A DNA stretch of 32,572 nucleotides from Legionellales bacterium (GCA_947475765.1 CANJMM010000020.1:1-32572); one strand, 5' to 3'; shown: positions 8,681-18,153, counted from the stretch's first letter. Numbers and translations are program-made. The notes: generated from the letters alone by a model not told the origin.

Positions 8681-8977
8681 ATGAAATTATCAACAATTTT
8701 TATGGCGATGACTGTTGTTGCAGCGCTTTCAGGCAGCACAGCCTTTGCAGCAGATGAAATGGAACAATGTAAAGTACTTAAAGATGGCAAAAGCTTAATT
8801 AAAGAAGGTAAAGCCGATTGTGCTCAAACAGGGCATTCTGCTTGTACCGCTCAAAATAAAGCAGGCGATCTGAATGCTTTTATAAACGTACCAAAAGGAC
8901 AGTGTGCAAAAATTAATGCCGGTGATTTTACAGGCGTTAGCCCAGAAATAAAAGACAAAATTGAAGGCGCCAAATAA
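8681..8977 (+). CDS. bufA1: Bufferin-like (DUF2282, BufA1-type) four-cysteine precursor
   Basis: This is a 98-residue secreted protein. A Sec signal peptide (1-23, AFA before A24) is followed by a short domain with four cysteines at C30, C47, C55 and C75. Their contexts (EQC, KADCAQTGHSAC, VPKGQC) follow the BufA1/DUF2282 pattern. Members of this family are precursors of copper-binding modified peptides whose cysteines are processed by a DUF692 (MNIO) enzyme with a partner protein; no such genes are seen here. The usual family ends soon after the fourth cysteine, whereas this one carries about 23 more residues. It stands alone between its own ribosome-binding site and a strong hairpin. It may be an orphan copy or be modified in trans. 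The family call is by pattern and not by alignment. Confidence 0.68.
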   Translation: MKLSTIFMAMTVVAALSGSTAFAADEMEQCKVLKDGKSLIKEGKADCAQTGHSACTAQNKAGDLNAFINVPKGQCAKINAGDFTGVSPEIKDKIEGAK

Positions 8978-8986
8978 TAATAATTA

Positions 8987-9021
8987 TCAACCTATTGGCG
9001 CAGATACTGCCAATAGGTTGA
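8987..9021. terminator. Strong hairpin between the bufferin-like gene and ppiD
   Basis: A 13-bp perfect stem (TCAACCTATTGGC with GCCAATAGGTTGA) and a 9-nt loop lie just after the stop codon of the plus-strand gene, facing the converging ppiD. A second smaller hairpin (AGCCTAA/TTAGGCT, 9021-9041) overlaps the ppiD stop codon. Neither has a long U-tract. A terminator or 3'-end stabiliser serving both genes is likely. Confidence 0.55.
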
Positions 9022-9034
9022 GCCTAAATTCTAA

Positions 9035-11011
9035 TTAGGCTGGATTTTCTGGATTTTCTTTATTATTACTTATGCTTTTCTCAGTGTGGTTTTTAATATC
9101 CGCTGTTTTGAGCACATGCTCAATGAATAAATTAAATTCTACCTGACCTAAAGAACTGGCATAGCTTTTCATAAAAGCTGGATTTTGAATTTGTGCGTCA
9201 TCCGTTCCATCGATAATATTCGACACTGTAACTAAAGCATAATCGCCATTAGATAATGCCGTGGTTTTAGCGCGCAATTTATTTTTTGTTTGATCTAAAG
9301 GCTTGGGCAAACTAAAGGCTGCTTGGGCAATTGCCGGATCTATCCCCATTTTTGCGCCTGGGAAATAGCGGGTTTCTTCTACTTCTTTTCGAAGTAAGGC
9401 TTTCTTTGTTTGTACAGATAATCCATGGGTTTGTGCTAATTGTACTATTGTTTTGCCTGTTTCCAAGTCATTTACCATATTTAAAGCTAGGCTTTTTGCT
9501 TGTCCTTGTGCTTCCTCGGCAGTTAAATAGGCGATAATATCATTTTTAACGGTTTCTAATGGTTTTTGAGTTGCAGGCTTATGTAAGTTTAAGCGCGCGA
9601 CAATAAAACGGTTTTCGTCTATTTTGATTAATTCACTGTTATGTTTATCTTGTAACACTTCAGGACCAAAAATGGCTTTTAATACTTTAGGATTTTTAAA
9701 CAAGGCTTCAGGATCGGCTTGAGAAAATAACCCTGAGTGATTAATTTTAAGCTTATATTTATCGGCGATAGGCTGTAAAGAATCTGGTTGTTCATAAGCC
9801 AAAGTAGCAATTTCATCACCTATTTGGCTAATACGTTTATCTGATTCTTCTTGAATATATTGAGCGGTTAACTCGCTACGAACTTTTTCAAAAGGCTCAT
9901 GACTTTCAGGAATAGATTCTAATAGCTTAATAATATGAATCCCAAACTGTGTTCGGACCAAGCCAGATAGCTCTCCTGGTTTTTTTAAACCAAAGGCTGC
10001 TTTTTCAAACTCAGGGACCATTTCGCCTTGGCCAAAAAGGCCTAAGTTACCGCCATTTTTTCCTGATCCGGTATCGTCTGAATGGCTTTGTGCCAAAAGG
10101 GTAAAGTCTTCCCCTGCCTTAAGCTTGGTCAAAATACCTTGGGCTTTTTGTTCCGCTTTTTGGATTGCTTCTTTTTGGGCCTCTTCTGGCAAACTGATTA
10201 AGATATGGGCTGCTTTTATTTTTTGAGGCTGTGTATAATTCGCCTGATTTTTCTTGTAAAAATCGGTTAGTTCTTTTTCTGTTGGTTGTATTTCTTGATG
10301 AAAGCTTTCTGTATTCAAGACCAGATAATCAAAAGACGCTTTTTGTTCCGTCACAAAATCTTCAGCATGCGCTTTATAATAATCTTGAATGTCTTTTGTA
10401 GACAAGCTAACACCTGAGGTAAAACGTGCCGCAGGAATCACCAGATAACTCACGTCTCTTTTTTGTTCTATAAATTTAATTAAGGTTTTGGCTTCAGGTT
10501 CAAGCGAAAAATTGCTATAAACCACCCCTTTTTGGAGTTGATTCACAATGATATTTGTTCTAACTTCATTTAAAAAGTCTGATTGGGTATAGCCCATGCC
10601 TTTTAGGAAATTATTAAGCTTTTCTTGAGAAAAAGCACCATTTTCTTGAAACTCAGGAATAGTGAGCAAAATTTGCTTCAGCTGATCGTCACTGACTCGA
10701 AGGCCCATTGCTTCTGTTTTATGCTGCAAGGCTTTAACTTCAATTAAATTTTGAAGTGCAACTTGCTTTAAATAAGGCAAGTCAATATCCAGTTCAGGAT
10801 TTTGAATTGCTTGCTGACGCTGTAAGCGCTCTACCAGCGTATCTAGCTCTAAGACCGTAATTTTATGGCCATCGACTTCGGCTGCAGGTTGCTTTCTTAG
10901 ATTCATGCCAAAATGATCGCCTACGCCAAATAAGACGAAAGTTAGCCCAACCATCCCCAAAATAACCCAGGCAATCCATCCTTGTGCTTTTTCCCGAATA
11001 TTTTGCAGCAT
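9035..11011 (-). CDS. ppiD: Peptidyl-prolyl isomerase / periplasmic chaperone PpiD
   Basis: This 658-residue inner-membrane-anchored periplasmic folding factor acts near the Sec translocon on emerging outer-membrane and secreted proteins. One N-terminal membrane helix (about 12-30) is followed by a SurA-like chaperone region. The parvulin (PpiC) domain is at about 264-365, with AAHILIS, GGNLGLFGQGEMVPEFEKAAF and FGIHIIK. A C-terminal chaperone-like part follows. The start MLQNIREKAQGWIAW is typical. It lies downstream of hupB and two tRNA genes, separated from them by a terminator, so it probably has its own promoter. Length is close to the family's usual 620-630 residues. Confidence 0.95.
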   Translation of the reverse strand: MLQNIREKAQGWIAWVILGMVGLTFVLFGVGDHFGMNLRKQPAAEVDGHKITVLELDTLVERLQRQQAIQNPELDIDLPYLKQVALQNLIEVKALQHKTEAMGLRVSDDQLKQILLTIPEFQENGAFSQEKLNNFLKGMGYTQSDFLNEVRTNIIVNQLQKGVVYSNFSLEPEAKTLIKFIEQKRDVSYLVIPAARFTSGVSLSTKDIQDYYKAHAEDFVTEQKASFDYLVLNTESFHQEIQPTEKELTDFYKKNQANYTQPQKIKAAHILISLPEEAQKEAIQKAEQKAQGILTKLKAGEDFTLLAQSHSDDTGSGKNGGNLGLFGQGEMVPEFEKAAFGLKKPGELSGLVRTQFGIHIIKLLESIPESHEPFEKVRSELTAQYIQEESDKRISQIGDEIATLAYEQPDSLQPIADKYKLKINHSGLFSQADPEALFKNPKVLKAIFGPEVLQDKHNSELIKIDENRFIVARLNLHKPATQKPLETVKNDIIAYLTAEEAQGQAKSLALNMVNDLETGKTIVQLAQTHGLSVQTKKALLRKEVEETRYFPGAKMGIDPAIAQAAFSLPKPLDQTKNKLRAKTTALSNGDYALVTVSNIIDGTDDAQIQNPAFMKSYASSLGQVEFNLFIEHVLKTADIKNHTEKSISNNKENPENPA

Positions 11012-11049
11012 TTATCAATTCCTCGTTAGGTCAAATCATTAGATAAAAA

Positions 11050-11073
11050 AAAAGGCGTGTCACCACGCCTTTT
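11050..11073 (-). terminator. Rho-independent terminator after tRNA-Asp
   Basis: A 10-bp perfect stem (CACGCC core) with a 4-nt loop is followed on the minus strand by a run of U from the A-tract at 11045-11053. It is the first clear terminator downstream of hupB, tRNA-Val and tRNA-Asp, and marks the end of that transcript before ppiD. Confidence 0.85.
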
Positions 11074-11100
11074 ATAACTCAAATTTAAGTTTTTGAAAAC

Positions 11101-11177
11101 TGGCGGAGCGGACGGGACTCGAACCCGCGACCCCCGGCGTGACAGGCCGGTATTCTAACCAACTGAACTACCGCTCC
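11101..11177 (-). tRNA. tRNA-Asp (GTC)
   Basis: This is a 77-nt cloverleaf with acceptor stem GGAGCGG/CCGCTCC, discriminator G, encoded CCA (11101-11103) and anticodon GTC. It lies 6 nt downstream of tRNA-Val in the same transcript and just upstream of a strong terminator. Confidence 0.96.
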
Positions 11178-11183
11178 GATATA

Positions 11184-11259
11184 TGGTGGGTGCTGAGGGG
11201 CTTGAACCCCCGACATTCGCCGTGTAAAGGCGACGCTCTACCAACTGAGCTAAGCACCC
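11184..11259 (-). tRNA. tRNA-Val (TAC)
   Basis: This is a 76-nt cloverleaf with acceptor GGGTGCT/AGCACCC, discriminator A, encoded CCA and anticodon TAC. Its first 10 bases overlap the end of the hupB reading frame: the last two codons, the stop codon and one base of a third codon lie within the tRNA. No terminator separates the two genes. Confidence 0.96.
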
Positions 11260-11588
11260 TGCTTTTCTTGTTGATTCTCTATATCAACTGTACTGGAGCC
11301 GTAGTTTACAGCATCTTTTAATCCTTTACCAGCCTTAAATGAAGGAATATTTGCAGCGGCAATTTGAATAGCTTCTCCTGTCTTAGGATTGCGACCAATT
11401 CTTGCGGCTCTAGGCTTTACGCCAAATGTGCCAAACCCCAATAAAGAAATAGATTGGCCTGCTTGCAGTGTTTGGATTACTGACTCTAAAAATGTGCTAA
11501 GCGCTTTACCGGCAGCGACTTTAGAGATAGACGATGCTTCTGCCATTGCATCAATTAGATCAGTTTTATTAACCGCAATTTTACTCAC
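11250..11588 (-). CDS. hupB: HU-family DNA-binding protein
   Basis: This small nucleoid protein bends and compacts DNA. The first 90 or so residues are a complete HU fold: helical N-terminus ([13 protein letters not shown]), GFGTF near 50-54, and the DNA-binding arm with GRNPKTGE and a proline at its tip. The frame starts with GTG, preceded by AGGGGACC, and follows lon. HU normally stops after GLKDAVN; here about 17 extra polar residues ([17 protein letters not shown]) continue to a TAG that lies inside the 5' acceptor arm of tRNA-Val. RNase P cleavage at the tRNA 5' end would remove the stop codon from a joint transcript. Confidence 0.94.
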   Translation of the reverse strand: MSKIAVNKTDLIDAMAEASSISKVAAGKALSTFLESVIQTLQAGQSISLLGFGTFGVKPRAARIGRNPKTGEAIQIAAANIPSFKAGKGLKDAVNYGSSTVDIENQQEKQGA

Positions 11589-11602
11589 AAAGGTCCCCTA
11601 TT

Positions 11603-11631
11603 ATTATATTATCCATTTTTTTATTCATCAA
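11603..11631 (-). promoter_or_regulatory. Candidate hupB promoter
   Basis: On the minus strand, TTGATG (11631-11626) and TATAAT (11608-11603) are separated by 17 bp, in the gap between lon and hupB. The predicted start would leave only a very short leader that clips the ribosome-binding site, so the neighbouring GATAAT (11613-11608) may be the real -10. Confidence 0.35.
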
Positions 11632-11668
11632 AAATTTCCATCCAAGTAAGATGCAAGGTATCACGGGA

Positions 11669-14281
11669 TTAATGATGACGCAAATCATCTTGAAGCTCAG
11701 TCCCATTTTCTTCTTCTGGCTTATTATCCGGCTTATTATCCGGATTATTCTCCGGCGTTAGTAAAGCCTCTGGGCGCCGCACTAAGGCTAAGTCAAGAAC
11801 CTCATCTATCCATTTTACACAAGTAATATGTAAGTCTTGTTGCACATTTTCAGGAATTTCTTTTAAATCTCGACGATTTTCTTCAGGAATGACGACATTT
11901 TTAATGCCTGCCCGTCTTGCTGCTAATAGCTTCTCTTTTAGGCCGCCTATAGGTAGCACTTCGCCTCTTAGCGTAATCTCACCCGTCATGGCAACATCTG
12001 AACGCACGGGGATGCCCGTAAGAGCGGAAACCAATGCCGTCACCATGCCTATACCGGCACTGGGACCATCTTTTGGTGTGGCACCTTCTGGAACATGTAC
12101 ATGAATGTCTTTTTTCTCATAAAAATCTTTAGGAATGCCTAGGCTATCTGAACGGCTTCTTACCACGGTTAAGGCTGCCTGAATGGATTCTAACATTACC
12201 TCGCCAAGGGATCCTGTTCGGGTGACTTTACCTTTACCTTCTACGGCAATGGCCTCAATGGTCAGAATTTCTCCCCCCACTTCGGTCCAAGCTAAACCAG
12301 TAACTTGACCGACTCTATCGTTTTCTTCTGCTCGGCCAAAACGATATTTTTTGACGCCTAAATATTTTTCAAGCAGTTCCGGGGTAATTTCTACCCCTAT
12401 TTCAGCAAGCTGTTCTGATTCTAGAGCTGATTCTAGAGCTGGCTCTAGATCTGATTCTAGATCTGAGGCTAATATTGGATCTGGCTCAAGATCTGGCTCT
12501 TCTTCAATAATTTCAATTTTAGTTATTTTGCTTGATTTAATTGCTTTGGCTACAGTAGGCTCAGCTTCTTCTTTAGATTTAGATTTAGATTTAGCTGCCT
12601 CAATATCTTTGGATAGCAATAAATCTTTCACCACTTTGCGACAAATTTTTGAAATTTCACGCTCTAAGCTACGTACCCCAGATTCGCGGGTATAATATCG
12701 AATAATATCTAATAGCGCTGCCTCAGAAATTATCATTTCATTTGGTAACAAGCCATTATTCTTACGCTGTTTTATCACTAAATATTTTTTAGCGATATTT
12801 AATTTTTCGTCTTCGGTATAACCCGCTAAACGAATCACTTCCATTCTATCGAGCAGTGGTGGTGGAATATTTAACGAGTTGGCTGTGGCCACAAACATAA
12901 TATCAGACAAATCATAATCGACTTCTAAATAATGGTCATTAAAAGCCGTATTTTGTTCCGGATCGAGTACTTCTAACATAGCCGAAGCGGGATCGCCTCT
13001 AAAATCACTGCTCATTTTATCGATTTCATCAAATAAAAAAAGCGGGTTTTTAACCCCTGCTTTAGATAATTTTTGCAAAATTTTACCCGGCATAGAGCCA
13101 ATATAAGTACGACGATGACCTCGAATTTCAGCTTCATCACGTACCCCACCCAATGACATTCTAACGAATATTCGCTGGGTTGCTCTGGCAATAGACTGCC
13201 CTAAAGAGGTTTTACCCACGCCAGGAGGGCCCACTAAACATAAAATAGGGCCTTTGATTTTTTTAACGCGTTTTTGAACGGCCAAATACTCTAATATTCG
13301 TTCTTTGACTTTATCTAGACCGTAATGATCTCTATCTAAAATTTCTTCTGCTTGCTTTAAATCTAAACTCACTTTAGATTTTTTCTTCCAAGGAACAGAT
13401 AACATCCAATCGATATAATTTCGAGAAACTGTGGCCTCTGCAGACATTGGGGGCATCATTTTCAGCTTATTGAATTCTGCCAAAGTTTTTTGTTTGGCTT
13501 CAGCACTCATGCCTGCACTTTCGATTTTTTGACGAAGATCTTCACCTTCATTTGTCTCATGACCCAATTCTTCTTGAATGGCCTTCATTTGTTCATTCAA
13601 ATAATATTCGCGCTGAGATTTTTCCATTTGTTTTTTAACATTGGTCTTGATGCGTTGTTCCATTTGCAGCAAATCAATTTCAGATGCCATGAGCGCCATC
13701 AGCTTTTCCATGCGCTGCGTTAGATCAATGGCTTCTAATACAGATTGTTTTTCTGAAATTTTTAAAGACATATGCGCTGCAATGGTATCGGCTAAGCGAC
13801 CTGGATTATCTATGGCAGAAACAGAAGTAATAATTTCAGGGGGGATTTTCTTATTTAATTTTACGTATATTTCAAACTGAGCAAGAAGGGAACGAATTAA
13901 AACTGTGCTTTCTTTTTCATCTAATAAACTGGATTCAATTATCTGGGCCTGTACTAAAAAACAAGGGTCGCTTTCTAAAAATTGCGTGATTTTTCCACGC
14001 TTAATGCCTTCTACTAAGACTTTTACCGTGCCATCAGGCAGTTTTAACAATTGTAATATCGTTGCGACGGCACCCACATCGTACAAATCTTTATCTGTGG
14101 GGTCATCTTGCGTGGGCTCTTTTTGAGCAACCAGCATAATTTGCTTTTCATCGGTCTGCATCGCAGACTCGAGGCCTTTAATCGACTTTTGACGGCCTAC
14201 AAACAAAGGAATAACCATATGCGGAAAAACAACCACATCTCTCAGTGGCAACACTGGAATGTTCATGGTGACAAGTTCCAT
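11669..14281 (-). CDS. lon: ATP-dependent protease Lon
   Basis: This 870-residue cytoplasmic AAA+ serine protease degrades misfolded and regulatory proteins. It has the N-terminal substrate domain (about 8-205), Walker A GPPGVGKT at 351-358, Walker B at 414-420 and the catalytic dyad S741 and K784. The dyad spacing is 43, as in E. coli S679/K722. The catalytic residues are shifted by 62 because of an insertion at about 562-625, between the AAA+ lid and the protease domain, made of SKSKSK and acidic DLE/ALE repeats. The C-terminus also has an added acidic tail with [10 protein letters not shown] repeats. E. coli Lon has 784 residues. It is preceded by AAGGA and sits in the conserved tig-clpP-clpX-lon order. 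Confidence 0.96.
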   Translation of the reverse strand: MELVTMNIPVLPLRDVVVFPHMVIPLFVGRQKSIKGLESAMQTDEKQIMLVAQKEPTQDDPTDKDLYDVGAVATILQLLKLPDGTVKVLVEGIKRGKITQFLESDPCFLVQAQIIESSLLDEKESTVLIRSLLAQFEIYVKLNKKIPPEIITSVSAIDNPGRLADTIAAHMSLKISEKQSVLEAIDLTQRMEKLMALMASEIDLLQMEQRIKTNVKKQMEKSQREYYLNEQMKAIQEELGHETNEGEDLRQKIESAGMSAEAKQKTLAEFNKLKMMPPMSAEATVSRNYIDWMLSVPWKKKSKVSLDLKQAEEILDRDHYGLDKVKERILEYLAVQKRVKKIKGPILCLVGPPGVGKTSLGQSIARATQRIFVRMSLGGVRDEAEIRGHRRTYIGSMPGKILQKLSKAGVKNPLFLFDEIDKMSSDFRGDPASAMLEVLDPEQNTAFNDHYLEVDYDLSDIMFVATANSLNIPPPLLDRMEVIRLAGYTEDEKLNIAKKYLVIKQRKNNGLLPNEMIISEAALLDIIRYYTRESGVRSLEREISKICRKVVKDLLLSKDIEAAKSKSKSKEEAEPTVAKAIKSSKITKIEIIEEEPDLEPDPILASDLESDLEPALESALESEQLAEIGVEITPELLEKYLGVKKYRFGRAEENDRVGQVTGLAWTEVGGEILTIEAIAVEGKGKVTRTGSLGEVMLESIQAALTVVRSRSDSLGIPKDFYEKKDIHVHVPEGATPKDGPSAGIGMVTALVSALTGIPVRSDVAMTGEITLRGEVLPIGGLKEKLLAARRAGIKNVVIPEENRRDLKEIPENVQQDLHITCVKWIDEVLDLALVRRPEALLTPENNPDNKPDNKPEEENGTELQDDLRHH
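11718..11753. repeat. 12-bp tandem repeat in the lon 3' end
   Basis: Two identical GGCTTATTATCC units and a third variant encode the [10 protein letters not shown] part of the extra C-terminal tail of Lon. The repeat is in frame. Confidence 0.8.
12415..12500. repeat. TCTAGA/GATCTG-type hexamer repeats inside lon
   Basis: Degenerate 6-bp and 12-bp units (GATTCTAGAGCT, GGCTCTAGATCT and relatives) encode the acidic leucine-rich insertion of Lon (about residues 595-623). The same hexamer family recurs in accD (30454-30488) and in the DUF455 gene (26505-26554). Confidence 0.85.
12572..12594. repeat. TTTAGA hexamer repeat inside lon
   Basis: Nearly four TTTAGA units encode the SKSKSK tract at about residues 565-570 of Lon, at the start of the inserted linker. 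Confidence 0.8.
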
Positions 14282-14333
14282 CGCTATTCCTTAATAATAA
14301 AAATTAATCTCAAAAATTAATCCTAAATAAAAT

Positions 14334-15626
14334 CTACCCTTCCCCTTCTTTTGTTTTCAGGGGTTGATCAGGGTTATCATAAATAAGCAATGGCTCTGAA
14401 TCGCCTTTAATCAGACTTTCATCTATCACGACTTTACTGACCCCTTCTAAAGAAGGTAATTTATACATGGTGTCTAATAAAACATTTTCAAGGATAGAAC
14501 GAAGTCCCCTGGCACCTGTTTTACGCTGCATGGCTTTTTTAGCCACCGCACGTAAAGCTTCTTTTCTAAACTCAAGTTCAACACCGTCCATCTCAAACAA
14601 TTTACCATATTGTTTTGTGAGGGCATTTTTAGGTTCGACTAAAATATTTAATAAAGCGGCTTCATCGAGTTCTTCTAATACAGCTAAAACAGGTAAGCGG
14701 CCAATAAATTCTGGGATCAGGCCGTATTTAATGAGATCTTCAGGCTCGACATGCTTAAATAATTCGTTATTTGCCTTTCTATCGTCTTTGCTTTTAACAT
14801 CAGCAGAAAAGCCAATGCCCGTTTTATCGGTACGATCTCGTATGATTTTTTCCAATCCCGAAAAAGCGCCCCCACAAATAAATAACATACGAGAAGTATT
14901 AACTTGTAAAAATTCTTGCTGTGGATGCTTACGGCCACCTTGTGGTGGAACGGAAGCCACTGTGCCTTCGATTAATTTTAGCAAAGCTTGTTGAACGCCT
15001 TCACCAGAGACATCTCGGGTAATAGACGGATTTTCAGATTTACGCGAAATTTTATCGATTTCGTCTATATAAATAATACCGGTTTGCGCTTTTTCAATAT
15101 CATAATCGCATTTTTGGAGCAATTTTTGAATGATATTTTCAACGTCTTCGCCTACATAACCGGCTTCTGTTAAGGTTGTTGCATCGGCTATGGTAAACGG
15201 CACGTCTAATAATCTGGCTAATGTTTCGGCCAATAAAGTCTTACCTGATCCCGTTGGACCAATCAGTAAAATATTACTTTTGCCTAATTCAATGTCATCA
15301 TCGATTTTAAGATTATTGCGCAAGCGCTTATAATGATTATAAACGGCTACTGCAAGAATTTTTTTTGCTTGTGCTTGGCCGACAACATATTCATCTAAGA
15401 TAGCATGTATTTCTTTAGGGGTTGGTAAATGCGACTTTTGATTGATGTCGCTGCTTTCGTCTATTTCTTCACGAATAATATCGTTACACAGCTCAACACA
15501 TTCATCACAAATAAAAACAGACGGACCTGCAACTAATTTACGAACTTCGTGTTGGCTTTTACCACAAAAAGAACAATATAGAAGTTTGCCCCCTTCTGAT
15601 CCTTTACCGCCTGATTTAGTACTCAT
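14334..15626 (-). CDS. clpX: Clp protease ATP-binding subunit ClpX
   Basis: This 430-residue AAA+ unfoldase feeds proteins to ClpP. The N-terminal zinc-binding domain has C18, C21, C40 and C43. Walker A GPTGSGKT is at 123-130, the GYVG pore loop at 156-159 and Walker B with IDEIDKI at 187-193. The C-terminal lid has the conserved [12 protein letters not shown] block. Length is close to E. coli ClpX (424). It lies 42 nt downstream of clpP and upstream of lon, all on the same strand. Confidence 0.97.
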   Translation of the reverse strand: MSTKSGGKGSEGGKLLYCSFCGKSQHEVRKLVAGPSVFICDECVELCNDIIREEIDESSDINQKSHLPTPKEIHAILDEYVVGQAQAKKILAVAVYNHYKRLRNNLKIDDDIELGKSNILLIGPTGSGKTLLAETLARLLDVPFTIADATTLTEAGYVGEDVENIIQKLLQKCDYDIEKAQTGIIYIDEIDKISRKSENPSITRDVSGEGVQQALLKLIEGTVASVPPQGGRKHPQQEFLQVNTSRMLFICGGAFSGLEKIIRDRTDKTGIGFSADVKSKDDRKANNELFKHVEPEDLIKYGLIPEFIGRLPVLAVLEELDEAALLNILVEPKNALTKQYGKLFEMDGVELEFRKEALRAVAKKAMQRKTGARGLRSILENVLLDTMYKLPSLEGVSKVVIDESLIKGDSEPLLIYDNPDQPLKTKEGEG

Positions 15627-15668
15627 GCATGTACCCCACCCCTACTATAATGCCTAATGCTGCTTTAT

Positions 15669-16316
15669 TTATAATGATCCAGTTGACTTGCCTGCAAGAA
15701 TTTCTCTGCTTTTAATGACAGCGTCAATTAAGCCATATCTTACAGCCTCATCTGCGCTCATAAAATTGTCTCTATCGGTATCTTTTGCTATGGTATCGAC
15801 TGGCAAACCTGTATGATGAGCAATAATTTCATTGAGCTTTTCTTTGACTCTCATCATTTCTTTGGCATGAATTTGTATATCACTGGCTTGCCCTTGGAAG
15901 CCACCTAATGGCTGATGTATCATCATCCGGGAGTTAGGTAAACTAAAACGCTTGCCTTTAGCACCTGCATTCAGCAATAACGCCCCCATGCTTGCTGCCT
16001 GACCAATACATAGCGTACTAATATCTGGCTTAATAAACTGCATGGTATCGTAAATAGACATACCTGCACTCACCGAGCCGCCAGGTGAATTAATATACAG
16101 ATAAATATCTTTATCGGGATTCTCAGATTCTAGAAATAATAACTGCGCGACAATAAGATTTGCGCTGTAATCTTCCACAGGCCCTACTAAAAATATCACA
16201 CGTTCTTTTAATAAACGAGAATAAATATCATAAGCTCTTTCGCCTCGAGCAGATTGCTCTACGACCATAGGAACTAAAGTTGAATTTATCATTTGGTTAT
16301 CTAAACTGTTTTTCAT
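15669..16316 (-). CDS. clpP: ATP-dependent Clp protease proteolytic subunit
   Basis: This 215-residue serine peptidase forms the tetradecameric chamber that works with ClpX. The catalytic triad is S109 (GQAASMGA), H134 (MMIHQP) and D183 (KDTDRDNFM), matching E. coli S111, H136 and D185. The first residues before [17 protein letters not shown] are the short processed propeptide. It lies 52 nt downstream of tig. Confidence 0.97.
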   Translation of the reverse strand: MKNSLDNQMINSTLVPMVVEQSARGERAYDIYSRLLKERVIFLVGPVEDYSANLIVAQLLFLESENPDKDIYLYINSPGGSVSAGMSIYDTMQFIKPDISTLCIGQAASMGALLLNAGAKGKRFSLPNSRMMIHQPLGGFQGQASDIQIHAKEMMRVKEKLNEIIAHHTGLPVDTIAKDTDRDNFMSADEAVRYGLIDAVIKSREILAGKSTGSL

Positions 16317-16368
16317 GATTATGCTCTCAATAACATCCCGTTAATTACCCATTATCCTGTGCATGTCA

Positions 16369-17673
16369 TCATGACATGACTGCGTCAAAGCTGACAAGAA
16401 TTTCTTTTACTTTTAGTTGATTTAATAAACAACTTACTGTTTCGTTTAATAAAGCTTTGCGCTCTAATCCTGCTCGTAAATTTTTATCTGAAAGATAATA
16501 TTGTAAAAACTGCTCTGAACTGGCGCCAAATTGACTAACTAACTTTTCGCCTTCAGCTCGGACGCTTTCTTGTGTTACGGTAATATGATTGACTTCAACA
16601 ATTTTATTAATTAACAAGCCCAACATAACCCGTTTTTCTGCCATTTCTTGCAACTCGGCTTCTTCAGGGAAATGCACATGCTCTTGATTTTTTAAGCGTT
16701 GTTCATATTCTTTTAAAATCGTATTTTTTTCTTGGCTAAGCATAATATCAGGCAAGGTAAATTTATTATGGGCGATTAACAGCTCTAACACGCTTTCTTT
16801 AAGCTCTTCGGCTAGTGTTTCTTGAAGCTCGTCTGTTAGGCGCTCTTTTACTTTGCTTCTTAACATTGAAATCAGATCTTCGCCTTCTTTGACTTCGATG
16901 CGTATTTTATTGGCCAAATCTTCATCGCTCATGGCTTGCTGCTCTAAAACTTCATGAACTTCTAGCTTAATTTTAGTTTCTATGCCCGCATCATGACTGT
17001 CTTTCCAGTCTTGTGGGTAAGTTAAATTGAGTTCAACTTTCTCTCCTGCTGAGTGTCCCAACAAGCCTTCTACTAAACCGGGTATCATGCCTTCTGTTTT
17101 TAGAATCAGGCTCACATTTTTTTGCTCAAAGGCTTCTGGATGTTGTCCATCGAGCAATTGACGCGCAAGATCTACCTTTAATTTATCACCTGTTTGAGCG
17201 GGTCTATCGACTTTTGTCCATTCACAATACTGTAACTTCATTTTTTCAAGCATTTTATTGATATCTGTTTCACTGACTTCTGCAAGACGCTTTTCAAGCT
17301 CAACTTGCGACAAATCTGCCAATTGAATTTCTGGCATAATTTCTAACGTTGCCACAAATTCTAATTGCTCATTTTCATCTAGAATTTTTTCAATATTTGG
17401 CACGCCGGCAGGAGAAAGCCCCTCGGTGGTTAAAGCTTTAGGAAACTGATCTTTAATGACTTCTTCAATTACTTCTGCCCGTACTTGTGGGCCAAATTTT
17501 TTCAAGACGGTACTGACTGGCACTTTGCCTGGACGATAGCCTTTAAGGCTGATGCTTTTGCTGAGTTCATTGATTTTATGATTAAACTTACGATTCACGC
17601 CCGCATCCGGGATTTGAATCGTTACACGACGGCCTAATTCACTTGTTTTTTCCACAGATATTTGTACAGACAT
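16369..17673 (-). CDS. tig: Trigger factor
   Basis: This ribosome-associated chaperone and prolyl isomerase, 434 residues, receives nascent chains at the exit tunnel. The N-terminal ribosome-binding domain has the signature GYRPGKVPVS (GFRxGKxP type) near 45-55. The FKBP domain spans about 150-240 and is followed by the helical C-terminal chaperone domain. An ATG two codons upstream (17679) is possible, but GAGGA lies 7 nt before the ATG at 17673 and directly against the other, and MSVQISVEK fits the family start. It follows the five-gene tRNA cluster and leads the clp-lon block. Confidence 0.95.
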   Translation of the reverse strand: MSVQISVEKTSELGRRVTIQIPDAGVNRKFNHKINELSKSISLKGYRPGKVPVSTVLKKFGPQVRAEVIEEVIKDQFPKALTTEGLSPAGVPNIEKILDENEQLEFVATLEIMPEIQLADLSQVELEKRLAEVSETDINKMLEKMKLQYCEWTKVDRPAQTGDKLKVDLARQLLDGQHPEAFEQKNVSLILKTEGMIPGLVEGLLGHSAGEKVELNLTYPQDWKDSHDAGIETKIKLEVHEVLEQQAMSDEDLANKIRIEVKEGEDLISMLRSKVKERLTDELQETLAEELKESVLELLIAHNKFTLPDIMLSQEKNTILKEYEQRLKNQEHVHFPEEAELQEMAEKRVMLGLLINKIVEVNHITVTQESVRAEGEKLVSQFGASSEQFLQYYLSDKNLRAGLERKALLNETVSCLLNQLKVKEILVSFDAVMS

Positions 17674-17693
17674 GAACATTCCTCATCATAATA

Positions 17694-17778
17694 TGGTGCG
17701 AAAGGAGAGACTCGAACTCTCAAGGGTTGCCCCGCTGGAACCTAAATCCAGTGCGTCTACCAATTTCGCCACTTTCGC
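17694..17778 (-). tRNA. tRNA-Leu (TAG)
   Basis: This is an 85-nt tRNA with a long variable arm, acceptor GCGAAAG/CTTTCGC, discriminator A, encoded CCA and anticodon TAG. It is the last of five clustered tRNAs, ending 20 nt before the trigger-factor start codon. Confidence 0.96.
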
Positions 17779-17798
17779 TTATTGAGCTATTTATTTGA

Positions 17799-17871
<73 letters not shown>

Positions 17872-17886
17872 CTATCATCTAGAATT

Positions 17887-17963
17887 TGGGGTGAACGATG
17901 GGGCTCGAACCCACGACAACCGGAATCACAATCCGGGACTCTACCAACTGAGCTACGTCCACC
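17887..17963 (-). tRNA. tRNA-His (GTG)
   Basis: The anticodon is GTG. The acceptor GTGGACG pairs with CGTTCAC with one G-U pair, and the extra G(-1) at 17963 pairs with discriminator C, as expected for tRNA-His. CCA is encoded. Confidence 0.95.
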
Positions 17964-17971
17964 ATAATTTA

Positions 17972-18048
17972 TGGTGCGCCTGGCAGGATTCGAACCTGCT
18001 ACCCTCGGCTTAGAAGGCCGATGCTCTATCCAAATGAGCTACAAGCGC
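17972..18048 (-). tRNA. tRNA-Arg (TCT)
   Basis: This is a 77-nt cloverleaf with acceptor GCGCTTG/CAGGCGC (one U-G pair), anticodon TCT, discriminator A and encoded CCA. It reads AGA codons, which are common in this AT-rich genome. Confidence 0.95.
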
Positions 18049-18076
18049 GAATACAACCTAATTTGAGCCAAATTAA

Positions 18077-18153
18077 TGGTCGGGGTAGAGGGATTCGAAC
18101 CCCCGACATTCTGCTCCCAAAGCAGACGCGCTACCAGACTGCGCTATACCCCG
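18077..18153 (-). tRNA. tRNA-Pro (TGG)
   Basis: This is a 77-nt cloverleaf with acceptor CGGGGTA/TACCCCG, anticodon TGG, discriminator A and encoded CCA. It is the first gene of the tRNA cluster that precedes tig. Confidence 0.96.

Noticed and set aside
8524-8790. Minus-strand 88-codon frame overlapping the bufferin-like gene
   Set aside because: It begins antisense to a supported secreted protein and ends in the palindrome; no motif or ribosome-binding site.
11139-11321. Plus-strand frame across the two tRNA genes
   Set aside because: It is antisense to two clear tRNAs and the end of hupB.
12351-12695. Plus-strand open frame rich in Ser/Arg/Asp repeats
   Set aside because: It is the antisense reading of the lon repeat insertion; the composition follows from the hexamers.
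14467-14994. Plus-strand open frame of 175 codons
   Set aside because: It lies wholly antisense to clpX, whose motifs are all intact, and has no recognisable features or ribosome-binding site.
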